Source: Novosphingobium sp. B1
GTDB lineage: Bacteria > Pseudomonadota > Alphaproteobacteria > Sphingomonadales > Sphingomonadaceae
Direction of reading: 5' to 3'
Assembly (NCBI RefSeq): GCF_900176395.1
Contig: NZ_FWXL01000014.1
Coordinates: forward strand, 1 to 64,000
DNA: 64,000 bases
Shown piece after piece: positions 54,087 to 62,862 of the stretch; position 1 is the stretch's first letter; each line of letters starts with the position of its first letter. The position numbers were made by a program, and so were the translations under genes. A model generated the notes under the pieces. The model saw only the letters and a list, made by a program, of their open reading frames with translations, ran no database searches and was not told where the DNA came from.

Positions 54087-54554
54087 ATGGATCAAATCGA
54101 GAGGATACAGATTGCCAATGCTAGCCGTTTATTGACGAAGCTTCTGGAATCGCAAGAGAAAAGAGAAACGCGCGACGCTAATCGGCAAAGAGTCGCGTTA
54201 GCTGCAGCCAGAGGTTTGCGCTCCAACTTGGTCGAACGTGAAAAGTTGCTTCCGTTCATGCCGGCTACTAGTCCGGGCTGGCGGATACTTCTTGAATTGT
54301 TCATCGCTGAGGGTGAGCACCAGCAGATCAGCGTTACGGATATAGCGGTTGTTGCCCAGTTGCCGGGCGCTACGGTGATCCGGTGGCTCCGCCTTTTGGA
54401 ACAGCACGGGTTGCTGAGCCGGCGTCCAGACGCTTTTGACAAGCGCCGCACCTGGCTGGAGTTAACCCCGAATGGATCGGGTGTGGTCTTGGCGATAGTG
54501 CAGGATGTCGCAGCCAAGGTTGCGCCCGCAATCGATATCGCTTCTTTTGGGTAA
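54087..54554 (+). CDS. MarR-like winged-helix regulator
   Basis: 155 residues. Helical start, then GWRILLELFIAEGEHQQISV, TDIAVVAQLPGATVIRWLRL and LLSRRPDAFDKRRTWLELTP: recognition helix (ATVIRWL) and wing (DKRRTWLEL) as in the MarR fold. It is a paralogue of the gene at 54767-55243, which shares the TVIRWL recognition helix and D-x-RRTW wing. No divergent target is evident, though an integrase and a LuxR-type regulator are nearby. Confidence 0.8.
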   Translation: MDQIERIQIANASRLLTKLLESQEKRETRDANRQRVALAAARGLRSNLVEREKLLPFMPATSPGWRILLELFIAEGEHQQISVTDIAVVAQLPGATVIRWLRLLEQHGLLSRRPDAFDKRRTWLELTPNGSGVVLAIVQDVAAKVAPAIDIASFG

Positions 54555-54555
54555 T

Positions 54556-54732
54556 TCAGAGTTTGCGGATTGTCGCTGCGTCTTTTTCCCGAGTGTGAGC
54601 ATCAATCAACTCCAGCGTTGATGCCACTTGGGCAGCCTCAAACCACAAGCCGGCGTTATCCAACTCGACAATAATCTCTCTTAGCTTCTGGATCGTTGCC
54701 AGCAAGGCGCGGGCTCTCGTTTGAGAGTTCAC
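54556..54732 (-). CDS. 58-residue helical protein
   Basis: GTG start at 54732 (aggtga eight bases upstream) encodes VNSQTRARALLATIQKLREI, IVELDNAGLWFEAAQVASTL and ELIDAHTREKDAATIRKL. The composition is a clean Ala/Leu/Glu-rich helical hairpin, not random sequence. It starts 34 bases below the stop of the MarR-like gene at 54767, so it may be in the same operon. It ends only one base after the convergent MarR-like gene. Function unknown. Confidence 0.55.
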   Translation of the reverse strand: MNSQTRARALLATIQKLREIIVELDNAGLWFEAAQVASTLELIDAHTREKDAATIRKL

Positions 54733-54766
54733 GGTTCACCTGCGCCGGTGAAGATTGAAGTGCCTT

Positions 54767-55243
54767 TCAAGCGGCCTCGCTTACTTTGTTGGTGTCTGTG
54801 TAACTCTTGGCCTTCTGGCGGGCGAAGAACACCTCTACCTTCTTCCAAGCTTCATTCGTTAGCGAGATCCAGGTGCGACGCCCGTCGAGCGGATCGGCAG
54901 TTCTCACCAACATTTCATTGGCACTGAGAACATTTAGCCAGCGGATCACAGTGGCAGCCGATATTCCCGTGGCGTAGGAAACGTCTGTTATGCTCATGCG
55001 GGTCTGCGAGCATTTGGATAGATACAGCGTGACAATAACGTCCCAGCAATGCTCGCTCGATAGTTCAACACCGAACATCCGACGCCGAAGTGCTCGCAAG
55101 GCGAGATGGTCTTGCGCAAGGGCTGCATAGTCTGAACGGCCGGACGACATCGCAGACACTGCTTTTGGGCAGTTATCTCGATCAAAATAGCTTTGCAAAA
55201 CAGCCAGCGCGTGAAGCGCCTGCGATGTATCCAATTGTTCCAC
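54767..55243 (-). CDS. MarR-like winged-helix regulator, paralogue
   Basis: 158 residues from the GTG at 55243; a TTG at 55327 would extend the frame, but the shorter form matches the paralogue in length. SEHCWDVIVTLYLSKCSQTR, SITDVSYATGISAATVIRWL and VRTADPLDGRRTWISLT carry the same helix and wing as the gene at 54087-54554. The pair are arranged convergently with a small gene between them. Role unknown. Confidence 0.75.
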   Translation of the reverse strand: MEQLDTSQALHALAVLQSYFDRDNCPKAVSAMSSGRSDYAALAQDHLALRALRRRMFGVELSSEHCWDVIVTLYLSKCSQTRMSITDVSYATGISAATVIRWLNVLSANEMLVRTADPLDGRRTWISLTNEAWKKVEVFFARQKAKSYTDTNKVSEAA

Positions 55244-55510
55244 GATACTGCGTCCCTGTCTGTGCCCCCTTCCCGAACATGGGCGCCCATAGTGCAAGCC
55301 GAGGCTGTTTGACAGCGCAATCAGCAAACGATTGCGAATTTTATTGATTAGTGCATGGTAGTTTCTGCAGAAACTATTGAGAAAGCTGGATTTAAGTTAA
55401 GGTAACGCAATCAGTAGCATTTCACTTGGTGAAATTTCTCCGATAATGAGCCTTTTGGCTGGGTAGAATCCAGCAATTTCTCGGGTTTGTTGGCCCAGCC
55501 TTCGTATACG

Positions 55511-55544
55511 AAAAAGGCCGCCGCATCTAACAGATGCGGCGGCC
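55511..55544 (-). terminator. intrinsic terminator of the LuxR-type gene
   Basis: 13-base arms GGCCGCCGCATCT (55516-55528) and AGATGCGGCGGCC (55532-55544), loop aac, followed on the minus strand by TTTTT. It lies 36 bases beyond the stop of the gene at 55580. Confidence 0.85.
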
Positions 55545-55579
55545 GATTCGTGGGCGAATATCTGCAACTGTGGTATCGA

Positions 55580-56305
55580 TCACAGCATTCCGTCAGCCTC
55601 GAGCTTAAAGCGGATTGCATCGGCAGACGTTTTGGCACCAAGCTTCCCCATCATCTTCATGCGATGAATTTCTACAGTGCGGGGGCTAATAGACATGAGT
55701 CGCGCCATCTCCTTGTTGGAGTGCCCTGCGGCAAGATGGGTCAACACTTCGCTTTCTCGAGGGGAAAGCATCGCGATTGACATCTTGGCGCGGGTCTGAC
55801 GCTGGCGCGCCATTATGAGGACCATGCCGTCATGCGCGGCCTTTTGCAGCTTTGCACTTACAACGGTTGGCTGCCAATCACCGACATAATAGTCCAGAAT
55901 GCCATTCTTCACACCCTCGACGATAATGTCGCAGCTGATGGCCTCTGCAAACCCAACGACAGGCAACCAAAGTCCGTGCGACTGCAAAGCATCGAGCAGA
56001 GCTTGGACACTGCCAGTGCCATCTTCGCGGCTCATGATGATGCCTTTCTCAGGAGCATGCATGCACAGCTCGTGGACGTCGCTATAGACTTCGGCATGAT
56101 GGCCCATCGCGAAGATGGACCTTGCCGTTGACGCGCGCTCCAGCTGGTTCTCGACAACGACGTGGATATGCAGGCGCTCGAACGCTTTTGCACCGTCGTC
56201 AAGATTGTGGCGCACGGCAAGTTCCCTCCCGCTGAGCAACTTTGCGATAATAGCGCGGTCAGCGATTTTGGCGCCGTTTGCACTTGCTGCACCGAGATTA
56301 GCCAT
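55580..56305 (-). CDS. LuxR-type regulator with a degenerate receiver domain
   Basis: 241 residues. C-terminal LuxR/FixJ helix-turn-helix is intact (LSPRESEVLTHLAAGHSNKE, ISPRTVEIHRMKMMGKLGAK). The N-terminal domain follows a receiver pattern (IHVVVENQLERASTARSIFA, EKGIIMSREDGTGSVQALLD, GLWLPVVGFAEAISCDIIVE, VKNGILDYYVGDW), but the acidic pair is VEN and the phospho-acceptor Asp is replaced by Ser92 (IIMSRED). So it probably does not take a phosphoryl group in the usual way. Start follows aggggga. A strong terminator ends the gene; it is monocistronic. Confidence 0.85.
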   Translation of the reverse strand: MANLGAASANGAKIADRAIIAKLLSGRELAVRHNLDDGAKAFERLHIHVVVENQLERASTARSIFAMGHHAEVYSDVHELCMHAPEKGIIMSREDGTGSVQALLDALQSHGLWLPVVGFAEAISCDIIVEGVKNGILDYYVGDWQPTVVSAKLQKAAHDGMVLIMARQRQTRAKMSIAMLSPRESEVLTHLAAGHSNKEMARLMSISPRTVEIHRMKMMGKLGAKTSADAIRFKLEADGML

Positions 56306-56643
56306 GATGAGTCCCCCTTAACATATTCGTCCGACCCCGTGAGGTCTACGTAAGGGATCATGGAGGTTTGAGGTTAACGGCCATCCTGTGGTACGGGTAC
56401 GATCATATACTAAGGGTTTTTAACTATGTTGAGGTCGTTGGGCTCTTGAAAATGGCAGAAAAGTGCGCGTACTGGACCTCGTGCTACTTGCATTGAAGGC
56501 GTCCTACGCGAGAAGTCCGGCGGATAATACCTTAATGGTTTCATACTGTTAACCTCATCGTTTGACCAAAAACATGCAGCCCGCACAAAGTGTTAGAGGG
56601 GGAGAGACGGGATGGATCTGGCGCTGAGCAACCGGTCGCGGAC
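56306..56643. other. divergent promoter region
   Basis: AT-rich between the LuxR-type gene and the exported DUF4402-like gene; no gene seen. Confidence 0.4.
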
Positions 56644-57264
56644 ATGGTTTGCAAGCTGATTAGGCATGCGTGCCTACGGCCTCGCGCGACGCCGCCTCTG
56701 AGCGTCATACGAAGGTCTATCTGCCTTGCCAGCGGGTGGACGCTTGTCTGGGGCAGCGTGGAGGCCAATGCCCAGACGCTCCCATTTTTACGTAATGGAG
56801 AGTTAAGCGTCAAAGAAGAGTCTCCGTTAAGCTTCGGCAGCTTCGTGGTCATGACCTCGGGCACGCGGACGATAAGGCCAGACGGGGCCTTGGCTGACAT
56901 TGGAATAATACCTGTCTCGGGCTCTGTTATACGTCCCGCTCAGTTCAAGGTCACTTACGATAGAGGCAGCCCAAGCCGTCAACCGCTGGACATCGAAATT
57001 GCGGTTGCCCTTCCCCGATCATTGAACTTCAACCAAGAGGGTCTCGTCGCCAGTTTGGCTGCGCTCCAAACTGACCTGTCCACGCAAGGTGGCAACTCAG
57101 GTTTTGTATTGCGGATAGCACGTTGCCAGACGCGGCTTTGCTCGGCTTCCTTTCGGGTAGGCGGCAGTCTGACCGTGAGTCAGGCCCGAGGAAGTGGCAA
57201 CATAACAATATCCCTGCCGGTTACCGCAACTATAGCCTCGCTGGGTGGATCACAGGGAATGTAG
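56644..57264 (+). CDS. exported DUF4402-like protein
   Basis: 206 residues if started at the ATG at 56644; a GTG at 56590 is also possible. N-terminal segment with hydrophobic core (SICLASGWTLVWGSVEANAQ) suggests secretion. The mature part LSFGSFVVMTSGTRTIRPDG, SVIRPAQFKVTYDRGSPSRQ, VALPRSLNFNQEG and FRVGGSLTVSQARGSGNITI follows the DUF4402 pattern (FG-F-V, G-x-F-x-V, GG-L-V). Such proteins are surface or fimbria-like in sphingomonads. It is followed 320 bases later by another small exported protein. Confidence 0.6.
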   Translation: MVCKLIRHACLRPRATPPLSVIRRSICLASGWTLVWGSVEANAQTLPFLRNGELSVKEESPLSFGSFVVMTSGTRTIRPDGALADIGIIPVSGSVIRPAQFKVTYDRGSPSRQPLDIEIAVALPRSLNFNQEGLVASLAALQTDLSTQGGNSGFVLRIARCQTRLCSASFRVGGSLTVSQARGSGNITISLPVTATIASLGGSQGM

Positions 57265-57584
57265 CTGTCGGACAGCGATCGCTAGAGACGGTGGATCATA
57301 AAGCCAGTACGCGCCGCACTGCGCTCAATCGGAACTTGAGATTACAAGACAACGGCCTGCCTCGTCACTAGGGTCGGTGCAACCCAGTTTTGTTTCTCAG
57401 CAAAGCGCGCTGACATGCTGTTCAGTGCCGTGAGAGGTTCCAGCATGCCAATCAGACAAAGCCGGTGCCCAATAATGGAACATCGCCAGCTCGGGGACCC
57501 CGTAGGCGACTTAGCAGTTCGTGCTTAACATGATCCGTAGCCACGCGGACTTGTGCGTCGCAAGCCGGAGGATACGGTCGCCAG
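57265..57584. other. gap between two exported-protein genes
   Basis: No gene or clear site; might carry remnants of a gene but nothing recognisable. Confidence 0.35.
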
Positions 57585-57905
57585 ATGTTGGAGAACCGCA
57601 AACGTCTTGCAAGCAAGAGCGCTGTTAAGGTCGCTTGCGCGCTATCGGCAAGTTATGTGGCAGCAGCATCGGCTAATAGCATAGCTGCGAGTAGCTCAGG
57701 AGCAGCTACTGCCGAGATCGTTGACCCTGTTCGTATTTCGGTTGAGCTTGCGTCGCCAACGAAGGGTAAAACCACTGTGACTGAGGCTTGCAGTAACGAC
57801 GGTTGTGAGGCTCCATTGAGTGTGTCTCATTCAATGCAGTGGTCGGAAGTTCGCTCGCCGACAACCGGCAAGTTTCACGAGCAAGTGGTGATATCTCTCG
57901 AGTAG
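57585..57905 (+). CDS. small exported protein
   Basis: 106 residues with a basic start and Ala/Ser-rich hydrophobic stretch (SKSAVKVACALSASYVAAAS) that can serve as a signal peptide. Mature part includes ATAEIVDPVRISVELASPTK, resembling the first strand of DUF4402-like proteins (xATIVxPIxVxxxxx), and one Cys pair (ACSNDGCEAP). Possibly related in role to the DUF4402-like protein upstream. Confidence 0.55.
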   Translation: MLENRKRLASKSAVKVACALSASYVAAASANSIAASSSGAATAEIVDPVRISVELASPTKGKTTVTEACSNDGCEAPLSVSHSMQWSEVRSPTTGKFHEQVVISLE

Positions 57906-57991
57906 ATAGAACAGTATACGAGAAATCTGTGGCTATAAAAACGATGCTTTGGACTATGCAGGAAATGCATCGCAGTGTCTGCTAGACCTAA

Positions 57992-59032
57992 TCAATACCC
58001 GATCAGCAACCTACTGTTCTTGCCTAACACCTTCTTTGCCAGGAGCGCTATCGCTGCGCATAAAAATGTAATGGTAATTGTCGCCAAAAAGTACAGTGGC
58101 CAGTTCTCGTCATTATACCCAACCTTTTTCTCGTATGCATCTATCACCCTGAGGAACCAGGGATGAATGAAGAAGATCGCGAAACTGACGGCAGCGAGCG
58201 TATCAATAACCCACCAGTTTCTGTCTTCGAACTTGTGCAGAAACGTCATCAGGAAAAACGCCAGTGCAGCCTTTTGCAAAAGCATGAGGTCAAGGCCGCC
58301 CCATTCAAATGCGGGCTTGTGAAAATTTCCACTGTATCCAAGAACCGTCTGGGTTAGCAGAATGGCAGCGAAGGCTGAGAACGGCAGCCATTCCCTCCCC
58401 TCAAACTTTGCGTAAATCGCCTGCTTGTTGATTGAACACCAGATTCCAAGGAAATAGGGTCCAATCGCGTAAGCCACGTTCTGGATCAAATTTATGTTGC
58501 TCACAGGCCGGTGCATCAGCGCCGATATGCCATAGAACACCACAATAAGGGCGAGTTGCACGCCATTTGGCAGCCGGATAAAGAGCATGTGCAGCGGTGA
58601 TATCAAAAAAGTACAAAATATGAATGGAACGTACCAGTAGGCAGTGAGAACGCGGCCTGTGACAAAGTATTTCACGTAGGGCGTCAGCCAGCCTTCGACT
58701 AGCCCATTCCCACTTGGCGCAAAATACTCTGAAAAATGACGTCCAGAGATGATCGTAATGATTATTGCAATAGTGCTTAATACTACATAGGGAACCAGGA
58801 CTTTCAACGCCTTGCCTTTTACAAACTTGGCGTAGTCGAATTTCTTGTAAAATACGTGATGGAAGAGAAAACCGGATAAAAATACGAAGGTCGTCGTTGC
58901 GCCGTTCACGAAATTTCCGGCCAGACGCTCTCCAAAAGTGTCGAACTGTATGTTCGATATTTCGAAGGTATGGCCGGCAACGACGAGCAGGATCACCAGC
59001 CCTCGAAACATGTTGAGCGAATTGACAAACAC
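57992..59032 (-). CDS. membrane acyltransferase (Acyltransferase_3 family)
   Basis: 346 residues from a GTG at 59032. About ten membrane helices; start LNMFRGLVILLVVAGHTFEI with the catalytic His (GH) of the family, then TTFVFLSGFLFHHVFYKKFD and RNWWVIDTLAAVSFAIFFIH. Such enzymes O-acetylate or succinylate exopolysaccharides and lipids at the inner membrane. The next genes encode other exopolysaccharide functions, so decoration of that polymer is likely. Base use is more AT-rich than neighbours, as often seen for polysaccharide genes. Confidence 0.88.
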   Translation of the reverse strand: MFVNSLNMFRGLVILLVVAGHTFEISNIQFDTFGERLAGNFVNGATTTFVFLSGFLFHHVFYKKFDYAKFVKGKALKVLVPYVVLSTIAIIITIISGRHFSEYFAPSGNGLVEGWLTPYVKYFVTGRVLTAYWYVPFIFCTFLISPLHMLFIRLPNGVQLALIVVFYGISALMHRPVSNINLIQNVAYAIGPYFLGIWCSINKQAIYAKFEGREWLPFSAFAAILLTQTVLGYSGNFHKPAFEWGGLDLMLLQKAALAFFLMTFLHKFEDRNWWVIDTLAAVSFAIFFIHPWFLRVIDAYEKKVGYNDENWPLYFLATITITFLCAAIALLAKKVLGKNSRLLIGY

Positions 59033-59336
59033 TCGACTTCCAGCCCCTCACTGCCTCCGAAACGCAGCCATGATCCGTCACGATCGGACAGGGCTCTCGA
59101 CGGCGTGGCGCTAACCTTAGTTAGGACACCAGCCATTGCCAAGGCCGTACCGTGACCACATGTCCCAAAATGACAATGTCTGCGAGGGATCAGAAGAGGC
59201 GGGCCGGCGGGCCGACTATTGTTTCTTGTGCAGGAGAAGGTTGCTTTGCTGAACTTCTAGTCAGCGCTGCTCCGACTCAATCAAGGCAAAAGCAGTGTGT
59301 ATCAGCGTGCCTGCGCCCGAAGCCCATCAAACCACT
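59033..59336. other. intergenic, no gene seen
   Basis: Nothing supported in this stretch. Confidence 0.4.
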
Positions 59337-59930
59337 CTATGGTTTAGCTGGCTTTGTGACCAAACGGGAATGAACGTAACCTTTGCGCCCATCCTCTAGT
59401 TCAACCGCGTACCAGCGCCCCTCTTTGCTTCTAATGGTCAGTGGCTCTCCGCTTTCGAGCAAGCCCAGACGCTTCTGGGTAATGCTTGCGCCGCTCCTGA
59501 AGTTGGCGCCTCCCTCGATCTGGGCGATCTTGGCAACCGCTTTTTCTGATTTCTGCTTTGCCTGAGGTTCTTTGAAGGACGATGCAGGCGGAAGGCTTGC
59601 AATGTCGGCCACCTCGGATTGCTTCGAGGGGGGAGCTGATACTTCCCTGGCGGCCTCGATGGGTACTGTGCTTGGTACTACACGGGCCTCTGCAACTGCT
59701 GATGCCTCGGACATCTCGAAAAGAGGCGGCTCAGCAACCGGCATTTCCAGCCTGACAACACCACCGCCTAAGGCGTCATGTCCAGAGGTGCTATAGAGAT
59801 CGCGCTGCAACAACGTGATCGAGGCCGCCGCCGTCACACCGATAAGCGCTACGACCGCAATTGCTACGCGTCCCCTTGGCGTCACTGACAACTTCACCCC
59901 CTGCAGCCATCTGTGGGGGCGCACTATCAT
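59337..59930 (-). CDS. membrane-anchored SH3-domain protein
   Basis: 197 residues. One N-terminal membrane helix (VAIAVVALIGVTAAASITLL), a Pro/Ala/Glu-rich periplasmic linker, and a C-terminal bacterial SH3 domain: IEGGANFRSGASITQKRLGL, GEPLTIRSKEGRWYAVEL and GRKGYVHSRLV. Such domains bind peptidoglycan or act in envelope assembly. It stands alone between exopolysaccharide-related genes. Confidence 0.82.
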   Translation of the reverse strand: MIVRPHRWLQGVKLSVTPRGRVAIAVVALIGVTAAASITLLQRDLYSTSGHDALGGGVVRLEMPVAEPPLFEMSEASAVAEARVVPSTVPIEAAREVSAPPSKQSEVADIASLPPASSFKEPQAKQKSEKAVAKIAQIEGGANFRSGASITQKRLGLLESGEPLTIRSKEGRWYAVELEDGRKGYVHSRLVTKPAKP

Positions 59931-60213
59931 GGTTAATGGCCGACAGGAAGTCGTGAGATAGTGATTTCACTTAGGTCGCCAAGCAAGCGCGAGAAGTCTG
60001 CTGTGCGCACATAGTAAACCTTTTTCCGATTACCGGACCCAAAGGCAAAAGCGTTTATTCGCATATGTTTAGGAACTGCGAACTGCGACTCCTGGTGTCG
60101 CTAGCGGTTGGCGCAGGCTATGACGGCATTATCACCCCAAAGAGGGAAGTCGCACCTTGAACGTGCGACCGACGAGATTTCAAGCGGTTTTCCGCAGAAA
60201 TCTGCCGGCATTG

Positions 60214-60696
60214 TTATGCGAGAAAACTGCGGCCCAAAAGGACGCCGCCAATCAGGCTTGCCCACGATACGATGGCAAGCGCTGCGATGATAAGCACCTT
60301 CGTACGGGTCGAGAATTGTGCTTCAGCCTGCTCGCGCTTTACTTCAGGTGCCGCAAAAAGCGTTATCACCTGGGTTCCACTAAAAGCGAGGGCGAGTTCT
60401 TCCGCATTGAGTGTTCGATCAAATTCAATGCCGTAGTCATCCAGGCGATTGTTGACGACTCGGCCCTTCACCGATCCGGCGCCACCCAAACCGACAACCA
60501 CTTCGGTGCCCATCGGGATGGGCTTATTGGAGGTGACGCGACATCCTTGTGCAGAGATATCACACACTTCGACGATGATTTCTGCCCTGATCTCGGTAAG
60601 GCGCACGGAGCTCTGCTTGCCGACTTCCTTCCGGAGGCCTTCACGCCGGTCAGTGCTAACCGAGTGGCGCACCGATTGACTAACACCCTTCGCCAT
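60214..60696 (-). CDS. PilZ-domain c-di-GMP binding protein with membrane tail
   Basis: 160 residues. The c-di-GMP motifs are canonical: RREGLR (RxxxR) and DISAQG (D/NxSxxG), followed by the PilZ barrel (PIPMGTEVVVGLGG, VKGRVVNNRLDDYGIEFD). A single C-terminal membrane helix (VLIIAALAIVSWASLIGGVL) anchors it. Likely links c-di-GMP to polysaccharide production or motility at the inner membrane. Divergent from the priming glycosyltransferase with a long promoter gap. Confidence 0.87.
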   Translation of the reverse strand: MAKGVSQSVRHSVSTDRREGLRKEVGKQSSVRLTEIRAEIIVEVCDISAQGCRVTSNKPIPMGTEVVVGLGGAGSVKGRVVNNRLDDYGIEFDRTLNAEELALAFSGTQVITLFAAPEVKREQAEAQFSTRTKVLIIAALAIVSWASLIGGVLLGRSFLA

Positions 60697-61419
60697 ACTG
60701 AGCTTTCCCCTGAATTCTCGATTCAGTGATGACAGCTAGGGGTTAAAATACCTCTACCAAACCATTCGTATCACACGGAAATATAAGGCAATAAGGTGAA
60801 CCGCAGCAGACTTCGGAAGCGCTAGTAGCCATGATGATCTTCCCCCATATCACCGCCCGCTTGCCGAGAATAATATGCTTAATATGCGGTTAAGCAAGAA
60901 TAAGTTTCAAGCCACTAACAGAGGAATAAAATTACATCGTCACGTGCCAAAGTTGCGCTTGTCTATGTTTGATCGCTGCGCCGATCTGTGCGGAATTCGC
61001 GCTTGAACGTTTCAACTTACACTTGTGGAAATTCAGGGCGTCAACGCCGCTCTGAGCGCAATTAGAACTGGATTGGCTTGGTTGCTCAAGACTGCTCAAA
61101 CGGCATTTACACGATGCGGATTGAGCTCGGGGCGTTACAAACCTTCGTCGCAAAAACGCTCCGCCAGCTCTTTTCGGTCTCCGCAATATGGCATTGCGCG
61201 TATCGAAGGTATTTCAGCGCAAAACTAGCACGCCCCGTCATACGGCTGGGGACGGCATAACCGCAGCCCGCTAATCCCACTTTATCTCGGCAGTGCAGCG
61301 TGTAGTTTTTGCCGGCATTAGGCATATCTTCTTGCCTACTTCGCAGTTGCAGCATAAACAGTCTTAGGGCGAGTTGGGCGTGGCGGAAGCCGCGGTTGCG
61401 GGAATTTGGAGCAGATCGC
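60697..61419. other. long regulatory gap before the priming glycosyltransferase
   Basis: About 720 bases without a supported gene. 60860-60930 is AT-rich (repeated taatatgc), the kind of sequence MucR/Ros proteins bind; this is an inference. Confidence 0.4.
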
Positions 61420-62802
61420 ATGAACCAGCACGTGAGCGTTGCGATTAGGGCTGCCGAATCTGGCATGGGCCAAAAGCCGGTTCCGCGGGACAAGCTCCGC
61501 CTTGTGGTGGCGACCTCTCTTGCAGCTGCAGACTTTACCGCGATTGTGCTCGGCTACATCTGCACTGTCATCGTTTTCAAGATACAGGGCGATGCACTGC
61601 CGTTTGCGAAGATTTCGCTAACGCTTTTGCTTGTGAACGCGCTGTTTTCATTCATCTTCCGGACTTGCGTGGGTAACTGCGTTGTCAACGTGTCCGAGTC
61701 AGTCAGGCGGTCGGGCGCTTCGTTACTCCTGAGCCTCATGTTTATGACCCTGGTGATCACTAACTTGCGGCCCAATCTGCAAGGTGTCGGGCTTTTCATC
61801 ACCAGCATAACGACCTTCGCCTTGCTGTTCATGGTGGCCTTGCGGGCTGCTGTTGTGGCTTGGGGCCGGAAACTTTTGGCTGGCAAGCTCTACTCTGTAT
61901 TATGCTTGGCGGACGGGGACTATCCATCGTCAGAGGGAGAAGACATTACCATCAACGTCGGTCATGCCTTTGATCCTGCAAATGCGACCGCTGAAGACTA
62001 CCATCGCTTGGCCGGCATCTTGTCTACAGCCGATCGCGTGGTGGTCCGGTGTACCAAGGAAAAGCGCGCCGTCTGGACTCATGTTCTGCAAGGCATGAAC
62101 GTCCATGCCGAGATTTTGGCACCTGAGATGTCAAAAGCTCTGGCACTCGGTCATTATGCAGGCCGTGCGACCTTCGTGGTTGCAAGAGGTCCGCTTAATC
62201 TCCGCGATCGCCTGTTGAAGAGGTTCTGTGATATTGTGCTGTCGTCACTGATCCTATTGGTCCTGGCCCCGCTCATGGCGATAGTTGCCTTGGCTATCAA
62301 ACTTGAAAGCCCGGGTCCGGTTTTCTTTGTTCAGGATCGCATTGGCCGTCAGAACCGACTTTTCAAGATTTTCAAGTTCCGGTCGATGTACACTGAACAG
62401 TGCGATTTTAGTGGCTCGCAATCATCGCGCCGAGACGATGACAGGATTACCAAAGTCGGAAAGTTCATCCGGAAGACCAGCATTGACGAGTTGCCGCAGC
62501 TCTTCAACGTTCTCTTCGGCACAATGTCGATCGTCGGTCCCCGCCCTCACGCAATTAGCTCAACCGCAAAATCGAAGCTCTTCTGGGAGGTCGATTCGCG
62601 TTATTGGCACCGCCATGCTTGCAAGCCAGGCATCACTGGACTTGCGCAGGTCCGCGGATTCAGAGGCGCGACGATGCAGGAACGCGACCTGACCGACCGC
62701 CTGGAATCAGATCTTGAGTATCTCGCGAACTGGTCATTATGGAACGACATGATGATCATGGTCCGCACTTTTGCGGTGGTGATGCATAAAAACGCCTTCT
62801 AA
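61420..62802 (+). CDS. undecaprenyl-phosphate sugar phosphotransferase (priming enzyme)
   Basis: 460 residues from the ATG at 61420 (ggag upstream). N-terminal four-helix membrane region (LVVATSLAAADFTAIVLGYI onward), central Rossmann-like part, membrane hairpin (FCDIVLSSLILLVLAPLMAI) and the C-terminal transferase core: FKIFKFRSMYTEQ, RKTSIDELPQLFNVLFGTMS, VGPRPHAIS and KPGITGLAQVRG. These are signatures of WbaP/ExoY-type enzymes that start repeat-unit assembly by moving hexose-1-phosphate to undecaprenyl phosphate. It precedes manA and galU in the same orientation. Confidence 0.92.
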   Translation: MNQHVSVAIRAAESGMGQKPVPRDKLRLVVATSLAAADFTAIVLGYICTVIVFKIQGDALPFAKISLTLLLVNALFSFIFRTCVGNCVVNVSESVRRSGASLLLSLMFMTLVITNLRPNLQGVGLFITSITTFALLFMVALRAAVVAWGRKLLAGKLYSVLCLADGDYPSSEGEDITINVGHAFDPANATAEDYHRLAGILSTADRVVVRCTKEKRAVWTHVLQGMNVHAEILAPEMSKALALGHYAGRATFVVARGPLNLRDRLLKRFCDIVLSSLILLVLAPLMAIVALAIKLESPGPVFFVQDRIGRQNRLFKIFKFRSMYTEQCDFSGSQSSRRDDDRITKVGKFIRKTSIDELPQLFNVLFGTMSIVGPRPHAISSTAKSKLFWEVDSRYWHRHACKPGITGLAQVRGFRGATMQERDLTDRLESDLEYLANWSLWNDMMIMVRTFAVVMHKNAF

Positions 62803-62862
62803 TCTGGCATCCAAAAGCGTTCGAGAGGGTTGTACTCTCAAACCCAACTTTAGGCCGGCCTG

